Below are positions 36,201-51,200 of a stretch of DNA of 64,000 nucleotides, piece by piece. The DNA is taken from positions 177,501-241,500 of the forward strand of contig JAODUO010000879.1 of assembly GCA_025642075.2 (NCBI GenBank). Direction: 5' to 3'. The notes under the pieces are model-generated. The model was not told where the DNA came from. It searched no databases and saw only the letters and a program-made list of their open reading frames with translations. This DNA comes from Ridgeia piscesae (lineage: Eukaryota > Annelida > Polychaeta > Sabellida > Siboglinidae). Within the stretch, counting starts at the first letter, position 1. Each line of letters opens with the position of its first letter. Position numbers and translations under genes: made by a program.

Positions 36201-39200
36201 GCACACATTTGGGGATGTTAAACTCCATTTGCCATTTGTTGGACCATGTTTGTAGTTGGATCAGGTCAGATTGGAGGATGTTGTTATCTGTTTCAGATTT
36301 GATTTTGCGATAGATGATGCTGTCATCAGCAAAGAGCCGTATTGGAGATTGAATGTTGTTGTTTATGTCATTTATGTATAGCAGAAAAAGAACTGGTCCT
36401 AGGACTGAGCCCTGTGGTACTCCAGATGTAACACATGTATTATCCGACAGGGCGCCGTTGACTGAAACTCTCTGTTTTCGGTGTGAAAGAAATGATTTTA
36501 TCCAGTTTTTTGTGTTTCCAGTTATTCCATAGAAGGCTAATTTTGATAGGAGGCGTTTATGAGGGACTTTGTTAAAGGCTTTGGCGAAATCAAGCAGGAT
36601 GGCATCTATCTGTGACTTGTTATCCATAGCTGTTATCCAGTCATGGACTGTCTCGATGAGTTGGGACTCACAAGACAGCCCTGACTGGAAACCATGTTGA
36701 AAGTGGAGGAGGATGTTGTGTTTGTGTAAGTGTTTCCACATGTTGCTAAGGATAATGTGCTCCATCACTTTGCAGAGGATGCATGTTAATGAAATGGGTC
36801 TGTAATTGGCAGGGTCTGATTTGAGGCTCTTTTTGTGTATTGGTGTTACTAGTGCCTGGAGCCAGTCATCTGGAAGTTTGGAAGTGTTGTATGACTGCTG
36901 AAAAATGTGTGTGATAATTGGGGCTATTTCTGCTGCAGCCTCTTTGAGGACCCTAGCAGGTAATTCGTATGGGCCTGTAGCTTTATTTTGATTTATATTT
37001 TTCAGTTGCTTGACTACTCCGTCTATCCCAATTTCGAGGAAGGGGATATCGGAGTAGACGGATGGAGATAGTTTGGGGATGGGGTAGATTTCTTGGGTGA
37101 ACACGGAGCTGAAATGGTTGTTAAGGGTATTTGCCTTGTCGCGATCATTTGTGATTATTTGGCCATTTGTTTGCAAAGTAGGGATGCCAATGCATTCACG
37201 TTTGTTTACTTTCATGAATGACCAGAATTGTTTTGGGTTTGTTTTTAGACTTTCTCCAATGTGGTTATTTAGGTAGTCTGAGTAGGATTTGCCTGCAGCT
37301 TTGCTGGCTTGTCTTCGGAGTTGCCTAAACTTTTCCCAGTCACTGTTTCGTCCAGTTTGTTTTGCTTTTTTGTGGCTTTTGTTGCGTTTTCTTTGCATTC
37401 TTATTATTTCACGTGTAATCCAGGGGAGGTGCGCTTTGGCTTTGGTGTTTCGGCTAGGAATATTGCGGTCAACTAACGAAGTAAGATTATTCCTGAAGAA
37501 GTTCCAATTTTCATTTATGTCTCTTGAGTTTGGGTTCCTGTGGAAGTATGTTGATGTTAGTTGATTTATATCATCCTTGAGTTTATCCCAGTTTGCAGAT
37601 TTATATTGGAAGATTTTGTGTGGTAGTTTTCTGTTACGGACAGGGTTTAGGTTTACATTAAAGGTCACAGCTTCGTGGTCACTCATTCCAGGGGTATTTA
37701 CGATTATTGATGGGTTTGAGGTGAGTATAAGGTCAAGGATATTGCCAGAGTCAATTTGTGTGGGATTGTTCATCATGTTTTGCAGGCCAAATTCATTAAT
37801 GATTTCAAGAAGTTTATTGTGTTTGCTGGCTGTTCTGTTGTTAGTGATTTGCTGTTTACTCCAGTTGATATCGGGAAGGTTGAAGTCTCCTGCTATGACT
37901 ACATTTGGTGGGGTTTTCTGTGTTCTATATAGTTTTGTCAGAGATTCGTGCAGGGCTTCAAGTGATTGGAGATGGTCATTGGGGGGTCGGTAGTAGCTGG
38001 CAAAGTAAATGGATTTATTTCTTGTAAAATGAACTTTTGTCCACACTATTTCACAGTTTGAGTTTAGGTTGGTTAGTGGCTCGGCAACAATGTCATCTCG
38101 AAAGGCTATGAGGACACCACCTCCATGAATGCTTCTGTCTTTACGGATGGCGTTATAGTTGGGAGGAAGGAATGAGTAGGTAGGGTAGTTTTCGTCTATT
38201 TTGGTTTCAACTAGGAACATGATGTCTGGATTATTTGACTGGATGGTTGTTTTTAATTGGGTTGTCTTGGTGATACTTTTGATGCTGTTGGTATTGATCA
38301 GGATTGCGTTAAGTGTGTTTCGTTTGGTTTTCTTGCTACGTTCAGGGGTTGAAGTATTTTGGGGGTTCGGTCCAAAGGTTAGATCATAGGTTTGGGATGT
38401 GTCATTTGTGTTTGTTCTGTCAATGAGGCTGTTAGATCGTGTAGGGTCAACATGATTAGTGGTCAGGATTTCGGTATCTTTGGAGATGGGGCCTGGATTT
38501 AGTTGGATGTCTCCTGATAGGATGATGCACAAAAGTAGGGTGAATGTTGTTGCTGTCTTGTTTGACCTGGGTCTGTATGATGGTGGAGTGGTAGATAATC
38601 TAGTAGAACTGTTTGATCTCAGACATTTTAGCTGTGCGATGGTATTCCAGATGGGACTGTATATGTAGTGTGATGTGATAGAATTTGTGTTTCCTTTACT
38701 GGTTTTGTTGTCTATGTGGTCGGTCTCGGTTATGTTGTTATGAGAGCACTTCAGTTGGTGATTAAGTCTACAGGTGGCGTACAGACATGCAATCATGAAC
38801 AAAGAGTATTTGAAGGTGCGTCTTGAGTGGGTATTATGCAAAGAACCAGCCATATCACCAGCTTATATGATAATGGTTAATAGTCAATAAAAATGTGTAA
38901 TAATAAATAGATACGCACACACTTGTGGTCTTTAAAAAGATATAAATAAATAAATATGAATAATTAAATAAGCACACGCTTAAATACACTTACACTTAAA
39001 AGACTAAAAAGTAAGATATATGCACACTATAATATACACAATTAAAGCCGTGAGGTGATAAAATAAATACAATAAGATAAATATAATAAAAGTAATATTT
39101 AAAAGTATGAATGGTTAAAAATGTTTCCCGTCTAAAGGTTTAAGTACTAATTTCTATAGACTGCAGTATTATGATGGTATGTGTTTTGACAAAATGTGTG

Positions 39201-42200
39201 ATGGTATATGCTGTGAGGCGCTCATGCTAGAATAATAACATAGCCACGGGCTGTTATTTGTTGATTTGTGGGTTGTTTTGAAATGCTACTGAACGCGTAA
39301 TATTTGAATAATCAGAACAAGATGTTTTAGTCATATAAATTTTATTCCAGAAAATGTAATACTTATATCTGTAACCCTTGCAGAAATAAGGTTAATTTGA
39401 ATGAACAATCTTCACCCAAGCCTATTTTATATACAGTTATTGATATAATTATTAGACTGACAGATAACGAAGGTGGCATCTACCCCAATACATGAGTAAG
39501 CCATGTTTTATTAATAGTTTGTTATCATGTGTGGGAATAAATATTTGTTATTTTAACCCATTTTATCCAGAATACGATTCTAGTTGTAGTTACCCTTTTT
39601 ATCCGGAATATGATTCTGGTCGTAGTTTGCACTTGACACGGCTTCCCTGCACTCTGACGTTTTGGAATCCCATTGGCTGGTTAACACCGAATGACGTCAG
39701 TATATCGGGATCACTAGGAAACTCATATTTTTCAACCAATCAGCGCCGTTATTTAGGTATTTGCAGTACAAAGCGGGTATCCCCAAGCTAAAGTGAAATC
39801 AAAGATGGCGTCGTGTCGCAAAGAACGTTAAATGTTGAAGTATTTTGAAGGATAACTCCACTAATTTACTTCATACTGGTGATGACAAGAAGGCAGACAA
39901 GTGGATAGACGATATAAGATGGACGGTTATGGTATTTGATGCGACATTTGTCCGTGAAGACATACTTTGAAGCCATCGAAGTGGGTCAACCGACAACGGC
40001 ATCCATTTTCACCCACCTCGCTCCACACTGTATTTTTGGCGCCAAACAAAGTTAAGATTATTTCAAACGACGGTAACTACTTCATAAATAAAGTGATGTT
40101 GAAATGTTGAACAAAGTTGTTACTTTAGAGTACTTCTTTATTAGTTATAAGAAATGAGCCACAGAATTATACATTGGTGACAGAAAATATTTCACAAATT
40201 TGCATAATTCCGCTCAGCGGCGCCACACGTTGGCGATTCAATCGACTGACGTGGGGGTTTGACAAACAATTTTACATTATGAAATTATTATCCAAGATGT
40301 GTGGACAAGTTGTATACCTTTATTTTCAGCAGAGACTAATGCATAAAATAAACTCAACTTGCTCGTTGACATGTTGCCTCCTTCATGGCGAAAATGTCGG
40401 GTGAAAAGTAATGTGACAAACCTCAACATAGGTTTGAATTTATTGGGCATGTTTTGCCATATGCCACATATAATATATGTGATAAAACTGAGTTTGTCGA
40501 TGCGACTGTATAGTTTATTTTATCTACTTTCTATAGGTATATCACATTTAAAAATTGATTGAGAAATAATAAAGTTATGTCCATTTTAAATGAAGGCCTG
40601 TCATTTTTTAATGCTGGCAGATTGGTTTGAGGAAATGATCAGGAACTGGCTGCAACTCGTTTGCACTAGCTTCAGGATAAAATGGGATAAACAGTCATAA
40701 CCGTGAAGTTATGAGATTTTTCCCTGAGGTAAAGATATCAGGAAAATAAATAAAAAGGCATACAAAATACAAACAAAATGACAGACCTGAACAAAACTTG
40801 TTTTAATGTTCAAATGTCAAGTTTATCTTCCACACGTTTATATTTGTATTGCTTTTAGTTAGATTTTCTATTTTGAGCTTGTCTCGTGTCAAATGCCAAT
40901 TTGCCAAAATAACACATTTCTCTGAAATATCTCTGGAAGTATCAGTCACATATCTGTAAAAATGTGTGTCTTTGTAGTGTGTGTTATTGTCTTTGGACAG
41001 ATGTAATATTATCTATGTACAAACTTTCGTTTTCTGTTTTGGTCAACTTTTTACAAATGTTTCAAGTTGAACAAATGAGGTGGCATCCCCAGGAATTCTT
41101 TGTATTATTCATGTTTATTTAAGAGCATTTCTTTTACTAAATGTATAGTCTACTGCGGTGATGGCAAAATTGTAGTATGGCCATTCTTGCTACAGCCAAC
41201 CCAAAAATAATCAGTTCTTTCTCGGACTATGGCGCCATTCTTGTGTCTAAATTCTCAAGTAAACATCAGAGTCGCTAGTTTGTAGGTGTGTGCTGGCAAA
41301 AGTCGGCGCTAGTTGGCGGAACTAACTGGCATTTAGCACCGACTGCTTTTTATGCCGACTGCCATCTGAAATCAGGTGTGTGCTTGACATATGTGACCCA
41401 TCACAACCCATGTATGTAATGCAGAGGCCAGGTACCCTATGACAAGCTAAATATCCCATCTCTAAACATCTCCGTATAAACCAAATATGTCACACCCAAG
41501 TACAAATCTGGTATTATGAGATTATGTATCATCCTTGGATGTAAATGACACCTTGCTACTCACTTATGCATACAACGACAGAAGCAATGCGTTACAGTAT
41601 TAACACACACCCAACCGTTGTCAATCAGACTGGGTGAACCAACCATTACAAGGTGCAACACCCAACGAATCTGATCTAATTATTCACGCAGAACTCGATT
41701 CTTGATAGAACATCTGAAAACCTCTGTTTTCTTTTCAACTAATTCTACCATAGACATACCTCTAAAACTGTTGCATGCATGACTAACGTTAATCTGAACT
41801 GAGAAGTGTGTGAAGTGCTCACCTTTTGGAGGTTGCAATGTCTTGCCGTTTTTTTCCGCCCAGCCAGCGGGGAAGAGAAAGGGGTTGTTAGCATTCACCC
41901 AGAAGTCGTAGCACTCTGAGTAGCCGTCAAAGTGGAGTCTCAGTCTGAACCCCTTCACCTCAGCCACACTGAGCACAGTGTAGAGCTGGGGGTGGCGGGG
42001 GTCTATACCCTCCAGCTTCATGCCCACCTTGAAGCCATTCTTGGTGCCCGGGAATGCCTGTAGGAACAGTCATCTACTTACTTGTATGACACTTGCATTG
42101 CAAATGGTGCTAGGCTACTGATCAGATATGACCTTAGTCAGATATGAAGACCACTAAATTTACCAGGATCTGTGCAGAAAACAATCCATGGTTTCTACCA

Positions 42201-45200
42201 GACGTTGGTCTGATACATTTTAATTCTGTCACTATACTGACCATCAAAGCAGACACCCAACTATAATTTAATAGATTGTCAAAAATGACATACTGCGATG
42301 CATAGCTTGCACGATAAAACAATTCTGGAATGTATACTGTTAGGGCAATAGGTAATTGTTTCGACAAAATAACACATAATTGTGAAGACAGTGTTATTGC
42401 ATAAATCATACATGTTCAAATAAAACACCCTGAAGGTCATTATGAAATAATACCACTGCTGTATATTTTAATTCAATTTTGTGCACAATACCACAATGAC
42501 GCCAGCAGCTTACATCCTTGAACAGCTTCATGGGAGCAGCGACTGCGTTCTCCCGCTCCAGGTAGTGGGCCCAGTGAAAGCCACGCGACTTCTTGGGTGT
42601 GTGTGTGTGTGTGAAGGTAATCTTTGTTGTCAAGTGTCCATTCTGCTCCTCCCTGTCTGGGTCCATCTTCACCACCTTCGCCTCTCTGTGCTCCTCGGGC
42701 AGACTCAGCCTCCGTCTCTTTTTCTTCTCCTTTTCGTGGGACGTCTTCACATGCTTCATCATGCACTTCCTGGTACACACACATCATTTAGGTGACTCTT
42801 CCTTGGTCTGATTCCTTCTTTTTTTAATTCAGTTTTGTTTTACTAAAAAGCTTATCTAAGTAGTATTTATTTTTGCATTTAAAAAAACTGGATTCATAAC
42901 ACACAGATTAAGGAAGCAACTTTAAGCAACCAATGGAGAAATAAAATCTTGTGACCTCAACAGTGTGCCCTCAGGTCTCAGGTTGTTTACTCCAAACAGC
43001 CCAAACTTGGGCTAACGCAGGAGTTTGTAGTGCTTCTTGTGCGCATGCGTTTGGTTGTATGTATGTTTGTTTGTTTGTTTGTTATAACTTGTTTGTTTGT
43101 TTTACAGGCAATTTAGGTGATTGGGTGTTGGGAAGGGGAGGTTCATTATTGCTGCTTGAAAAGCTATGGGATTTTCTATTGCAGTAATGTGTGGTGGGAT
43201 CATGTTCCAGATGCGAATTGCACGGGGGTAAAAGGAGAACACTGCAGTGTTGATGCGGCACCTGGTGGCGATGTAATGGCCACGTTTTTTGATGGTTTTA
43301 GTAGGCCCGGTGGTGGTGTGATGTTGATTATGTTGTTTAAAATTTTGTAAAATGTCATTGCTTGTTTGATAATCCTGCGTCGCTCAAGAGTGGGCCATCC
43401 AAGGGTGGCTATTAGGTCTGTTGTGGCTGTTTGGCGTCGATGGTTGTTTTTGACAAATCTGGCTGCACAGTGCTGTACCTTTTCAAGATGTTTAATTTGG
43501 GTAGTGGTGTGTGGATTCCATATAGGAGAGGCATATTCAAGTTTTGGTCGGACTAGCATGTTATAGGCCGTTTCTTTTACATTAGGTTTGCATGGTCCGA
43601 GGGTTCGTTTGATCATACCTAAAACTTTTGATGATTTGGAAGCTATGTCAGTGATGTGATTTGCCCAGGTTAGTTTAGTATCTAATTTTATTCCAAGATA
43701 TGGGTGGCTGGAGACTGTGGAGAGTGGCACACCACAAAGGGAATACGAATGTAGTCTGGGTTTGGTTTTGTTTGTTATTGGGAGGTGCACACATTTGGGG
43801 ATGTTAAACTCCATTTGCCATTTGTTGGACCATGTTTGTAGTTGGATCAGGTCAGATTGGAGGATCCAAATGTTTATTGTGATAAAGAAACCATGACACA
43901 TCGTTTTCCTTTATTCAGTATTGGTCAATCTTCATTTATGAAAGCAAAGCTCAGTGTATTATATATAAGTAAAGTTAAACATATTTATTATTTAGCCTTC
44001 CAGTCCTCAAAACGTTGTGCTGCACTAAGTCGGCAGTAACAGGAACAACACAGAAATATGTATGTAAGTTCTTTGTGAAAATAACTCCCAAGTACAAGAA
44101 GGCTTCATAAAGATGATTTTCAGTAATTATTCCTTCATTCTCTCTATCACTTCATTGCTAAATGATGGTGATAATGAAATCTACATCACATACCCTTAGG
44201 TTATGTTTGCCAGTAGAGACAGGATGAGAGCTGGGGACTTACTTGGACGCAAAAGAACCAACGCAAGACTTGCTACAGAATCTGCCTCCATTACAGAATT
44301 CTGTGATCATGCCGTAGACTCCACAGTTCTCACAGCGACAGATGCCATTGGTGTCTGCTGCCATCTCCTGGGCCTCTGACAACAAACACAACCATGGTGT
44401 CACACTGTATCAGCTCACACAACCATACCAAACATGACCAACCCACATCAAACACAACCATGGTGTCACACTGTATCACCTCACACATCCATACCAAACA
44501 TGACCAACCCACATCAAACACAACCATGGTGTCACACTGTATCACCTCACACATCCATACCAAACATGACCAACCCACATCAAACACAACCATGGTGTCA
44601 CACTGTATCAGCTCACACATCCACACCAAACATGACCAACCCACATCAAACACAACCATGGTGTCACACTGTATCACCTCACACATCCATACCAAACATG
44701 ACCAACCCACATCAAACACAACCATGGTGTCACACTGTATCAGCTCACACATCCATACCAAACATGACCAACCCACATCAAACACAACCATGGTGTCACA
44801 CTGTATCAGCTCACACATCCATACCAAACATGACCAACCCACATCAAACACAACCATGGTGTCACACTGTATCACCTCACACATCCATACCAAACATGAC
44901 CAACCCACATCAAACACAACCATGGTGTCACACTGTATCACCTCACACATCCATACCAAACATGACCAACCCACATCAAACACAACCATGGTGTCACACT
45001 GTATCACCTCACACATCCATACCAAACATGACCAACCCACATCAAACACAACCATGGTGTCACACTGTATCACCTCACACATCCATACCAAACATGACCA
45101 ACCCACATCAAACACAACCATGGGTCACACTGTATCACCTCACACATCCATACCAAACATGACCAACCCACATCAAACACAACCATGGAGTCACACTGTA

Positions 45201-48200
45201 TCACCTCACACATCCATACCAAACATGACCAACCCACATCAAACACAACCATGGTGTCACACTGTATCAGCTCACACAACCATACCAAACATGACCAACC
45301 CACATCAAATACAACCATGGTGTCACACTGTATCAGCTCACACATCCATACCAAACATGACCAACCCACATCAAACACAACCATGGTGTCACACTGTATC
45401 ACCTCACACATCCATACCAAACATGACCAACCCACATCAAACACAACCATGGTGTCACACTGTATCACCTCACACATCCATACCAAACATGACCAACCCA
45501 CATCAAACACAACCATGGTGTCACACTGTATCAGCTCACACATCCATACCAAACATGACCAACCCACATCAAACACAACCATGGTGTCACACTGTATCAC
45601 CTCACACATCCATACCAAACATGACCAACCCACATCAAACACAACCATGGTGTCACACTGTATCACCTCACACATCCATACCAAACATGACCAACCCACA
45701 TCAAACACAACCATGGTGTCACACTGTATCACCTCACACATCCATACCAAACATGACCAACCCACATCAAACACAACCATGGTGTCACACTGTATCACCT
45801 CACACATCCATACCAAACATGACCAACCCACATCAAACACAACCATGGAGTCACACTGTATCACCTCACACATCCATACCAAACATGACCAACCCACATC
45901 AAACACAACCATGGAGTCACACTGTATCACCTCACACATCCATACCAAACATGACCAACCCACATCAAACACAACCATGGTGTCACACTGTATCAGCTCA
46001 CACATCCATACCAAACATGACCAACCCACATCAAACACAACCATGGTGTCACACTGTATCAGCTCACACAACCATACCAAACATGACCAATCCACATCAA
46101 ACACAACCATGGTGTCAGACTGTATCAGCTCACACATCTATACCAAACATGACCAACCCACATCAAACACAACCATGGTGTCACTGTATCAGCTCACACA
46201 TATATACCAAACATGACCAACCCACATCAAACACAACCATGGTGTCACACTGTATCACCTCACACATCCATACCAAACATGACCAACCCACACCAAACAC
46301 AACCATGGTGTCAGACTGTATCAGCTCACACATCTATACCAAACATGGCCAACCCACACCAAACACAACCATGGTGTCACTGTATCAGCTCACACATCTA
46401 TACCAAACATGGCCAACCCACATCAAACACAACCATGGTGTCACTGTATCAGCTCACACATCTATACCAAACATGACCAACCCACATCAAACACAACCAT
46501 GGTGTCAGACTGTATCAGCTCACACATCCATACCAAACATGACCAACCTACATCAAACATAACCACATCCACTGTCAACACCAGCTACTACTAATCAAAC
46601 AACTGACCGAACCACTAGAAACAGTTCCAATTCACAACTGGGGCAAAATTAATTTTATTTCAACACAACATGCTATGTTTACCAGTAATTTCAGTTAGCT
46701 TAGTTTCAGTACCATATTTCAAATGTCATATTTGAATGAATAGTAAGATCTAAACTGTAATAACAATCATAACAAATATGCATACTCAATTTGTAGCTCA
46801 AACTACATTTCCATGTAACCAGCCAATCCATCAATAGCACAAAATCACAGTGTTCTCCATAACTTCTCTGTGGCTACTTTTAAACCCATGCTGCCACCTA
46901 CCTGTCATGCCAGAATCTCCATGCCCCTGCTGACTGCCATCTCCCTCGTCAGTTTCCATGGATACCTTAGTGTCCACATCATCATCTTCTGTCACCATCT
47001 CAATCACACCAAACTCATTCAGCTTAAACTGCAATGCAGAACAGACAACTATCTAGTCACAGCAAACAATTACAAGGAATATCATGCCATTTAGAATACA
47101 TATTGTCCAGTGTTTCTGTTTTTATCAAAACAACAGTGGTTTGTTTTTTATTTATACAAAGCGTAAGAAACATCAAAAATATGATGTATAAAAGCAAGTC
47201 TGTGACCAAGGCAGATTGCTCCTGTTGCCTGCCAAGGGCTGATTCTGTTTCAGTGAACAAAATTATTTATACATTTACCACATGGAGAAAGGATTCATAT
47301 GCATTCTTGTTTGGCAAACACAACATTGAACAGTGCGTGCAGTGTGATGAGATACACTGAACAGTGCAGGCAATGTGATGAGATACACTGAACAGTGCAG
47401 GCAGTGTGATGAGATACACTGAACAGTGCAGGCAGTGTGATGAGATACACTGAACAGTGCAGGCAGTGTCATGAGATACACTGAACAGTGCAGGCAGTGT
47501 GATGAGATACACTGAACAGTGCAGGCAGTGTGATGAGATACACTGAACAGTGCAGACAGTGTGATGAGATACACTGAACAGTGCAGACAGTGTGATGAGA
47601 TACACTGAACAGTGCAGGCAGTGTCATGAGATACACTGAACAGTGCAGGCAGTGTGATGAGATACACTGAACAGTGCAGGCAGTGTGATGAGATACACTG
47701 AACAGTGCAGGCAGTGTCATGAGATACATTGAACAGTGCAGGCAGTGTCATGAGATACACTGAACAGTGCAGGCAGTGTCATGAGATACACTGAACAGTG
47801 CAGGCAGTGTCATGAGATACATTGAACAGTGCAGGCAGTGTCATGAGATACACTGAACAGTGCAGGCAGTGTCATGAGATACACTGAACAGTGCAGGCAG
47901 TGTCATGAGATACACTGAACAGTGCAGGCAGTGTGATGAGATACATTGAACAGTGCAGGCAGTGTCATGAGATACACTGAACAGTGTAGGCAGTGTGATG
48001 AGATACACTGAACAGTGCAGGCAGTGTCATGAGATACATTGAACAGTGAAGGCAGTGCCATGAGATACATTGAACAGTGAAGGCAGTGTCATGAGATACA
48101 TTGAACAGTGCAGGCAGTGTCATGAGATACATTGAACAGTGCAGGCAGTGTCATGAGATACATTGAACAGTGCAGGCAGTGTCATGAGATACATTGAACA

Positions 48201-51200
48201 GTGCAGGCAGTGTCATGAAATACATTGAACAGTGCAGGCAGTGTCATGAGATACACTGAACAGTGCAGGCAGTGTGATGAGATACATTGAACAGTGCAGG
48301 CAGTGTCATGAGATACACTGAACAGTGTAGGCAGTGTGATGAGATACACTGAACAGTGCAGGCAGTGTCATGAGATACATTGAACAGTGAAGGCAGTGCC
48401 ATGAGATACATTGAACAGTGAAGGCAGTGTCATGAGATACATTGAACAGTGCAGGCAGTGTCATGAGATACATTGAACAGTGCAGGCAGTGTCATGAGAT
48501 ACATTGAACAGTGCAGGCAGTGTCATGAGATACACTGAACAGTGCAGGCAGTGTCATGAGATACATTGAACAGTGCAGGCAGTGTCATGAGATACATTGA
48601 ACAGTGCAGGCAGTGTCATGAGATACACTGAACAGTGCAGGCAGTGTCATGAGATACATTGAACAGTGCAGGCAGTGTCATGAGATATGGTGAAAGGGCA
48701 AATAACAGCAGCTGCAGGTGATGGTGGTCCTGAGATCAACATGACAGATGATGGTGGTCCTGAGATCAACGTGACAGGTGATGGTGGTCCCGAGATCAAC
48801 ATGACAGGTGATGGTGGTCCTGAGAACAACATGACAGGTGATGGTGGTCCCGAGAACAACATGACAGGTGATGGTGGTACCGAGATCAACATGACAGGTG
48901 ATGGTGGTACCGAGATCAACATGACAGGTGATGGTGGTCCCGAGATTAACATGACAGGTGATGGTGGTCCCGAGATCAACATGACAGGTGATGGTGGTCC
49001 TGAGATCAACATGACAGATGATGGTGGTCCTGAGATCAACATGACAGATGATGGTGGTCCTGAGATCAACATGACAGGTGATGGTGGTCCTGAGAACAAC
49101 ATGGGTCCAATTCAGTAAGATGACGAGGTTATAAACAAATCCATCCAAAAAAATCTAAATCTGTTGTTGAAGACAAGAGGCTGATGCCTCATGACCAAGA
49201 ACACAATTTCTGTGAAATAGCATTAAAAATGTCCTGGTCACTTTTAAGGAGTGAAATCAATACTAATAAGCAAAACCACACTGACGTGTTCGGCAAAACA
49301 TGCCACAAGAGAAACCTTGCAGGAAGAGTAAGAACCTACCTTGAGGTCGCTGCCAGGGAGTTGCCCCACCCCGTCCTTCCACTCCATGGCACTGACGGGA
49401 TCAAAGTCACTTCCTTCATTCCCCGAGTCCTTCTTCTCTCCTGCATTCTCCTTGCCGGGGGAAGACGCTCCAGGGCCAGGCTTACTGTGACTGCCAACCT
49501 GCTTCGTCCCTTCCGCTGTAGACGCCAACGTTGATGTAACAACACTGCCACTAGGGGGAGCTGAAGACAGTCCAACTGTGGACGGATGTGATGTCACAGT
49601 GCATATGGCACCACCTGCTGGAAGGATGGGCTGCATAGTCGCCATCCATGATGCCGCACCTGATGTGTTTGTGATGGCTCCAGAAGAGGGCACTTTACCA
49701 CGCGGCATGCCTGTAACTATGGGGACGAACTGCGCTGGAACGTGTGCCAGAAGCTTCGCTCCAGGCGGCAGCACAGTGCCCTGAGTAATGAATGGGGCTC
49801 GCAGCGTAGTGCCTGCCGACTGCACCAGCGCCACTTGTCCTGCCATCTGGTGGCTGAATCGCGTAACGGTGGGCGCCGGACGAATCATCACAGTTGTACC
49901 GCTGACAAATGCCGACGACATGGGAAGATGCCCTGACAGTGGGACGGTTGCCCTTGGGGTGCCAAGACAAGCGGCTGGTCGCAATTTCACACTTGACGGA
50001 ATTGTGGAAATCAGGGTTGGTGGGTTGGCGGTCACTGGAAGTACAGATAGTGGTTTTCTGTCAGCATACACATGTCTCCCTGCAATTCAGGAAGTGTGAA
50101 ATAACGTGGCTCTACCATGTCACGTACAACAGAGTTCTGTTTTTCTGCTTCAACTGTCTGCTGCATCATGTCACATCAGTAAAATACTGGTGCAGGGAAG
50201 CCTGACTTGAGGTTATTAATTTCTTTATGCTGAGCGTTTGGTTCAATTTACTGATGAAATAAAAAACTGCAGGTCATATTTGCCTAAAAAACTAGGATTC
50301 AGTTTTCAATTAATCAATTTCCTTCTTGTTTTTCAAATGAATAAATATTAAAATGAAATACATTCATGACTATAGTTCTGTCTTTACCAAGACTTAATTT
50401 AATAATTTCATCCGAAATTTATAGTCAGTTTGAAGAACAAAACACATTAATTTTATGACATGTTCAGTTTACAAATGTAATGGTTTTTTTCAGTTTAACA
50501 GTAAACAAAGGTTTACAAATAAAAAGACTTCACAGATGAGTCGCACTAATGGCTGGATATGAAAAAAGGGACGTGTTGGTCCATACTTTGGTCTCAGTCT
50601 AAAAATTACTCAGTGCACTTTCAAGTGACTGGCAGTGTTTACTCTGTATGAATATGACTCACTGCATCCCACGGCTCCAGGCGTGGGTGTGGCCTGTGTT
50701 GGGTCAGACTGCGGTTTCACACTCACTGCCCCTAAAAGAACAAAATAGTAATGTTCCTAGACTTTCACAGAGTCAGAGCCAATCACTAACCTCCAAAAGT
50801 GCAGCATAAACAAAACTAGCAGACCGCAACTAACTGAATAGATACATGTATGTACACATTAATGGCTGCTCATGATAACCTAGGTCAAATATAATTTCAA
50901 TTGCATAAACATGAGGCTATTTCATCTATAGGAATAAAGCTGGTATGAAATTTTACTACACAAAATATATATCAAATATAAAACCATTGCTTTTGACTGT
51001 GTACACACAACTTAGTTAAAATACTATTGCTGCATATTATTCTGTTGAAAAAATCTGATCCCTGTGACAAAATATGCTAGACAAAAGTAGAAATACAACA
51101 CTAAATTTTGAGACACATCTTTGACTACAAACACAATACAACTCTTTTTCGTGATGTACATCTTAGATCCAAGATGGCTCACCATTTGTGATGGTAAGAT

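Noticed and set aside
44330..46562. Long open frames on both strands (22-residue repeat)
   Set aside because: Artefact of the 66-bp minisatellite in the exon 4-5 intron.
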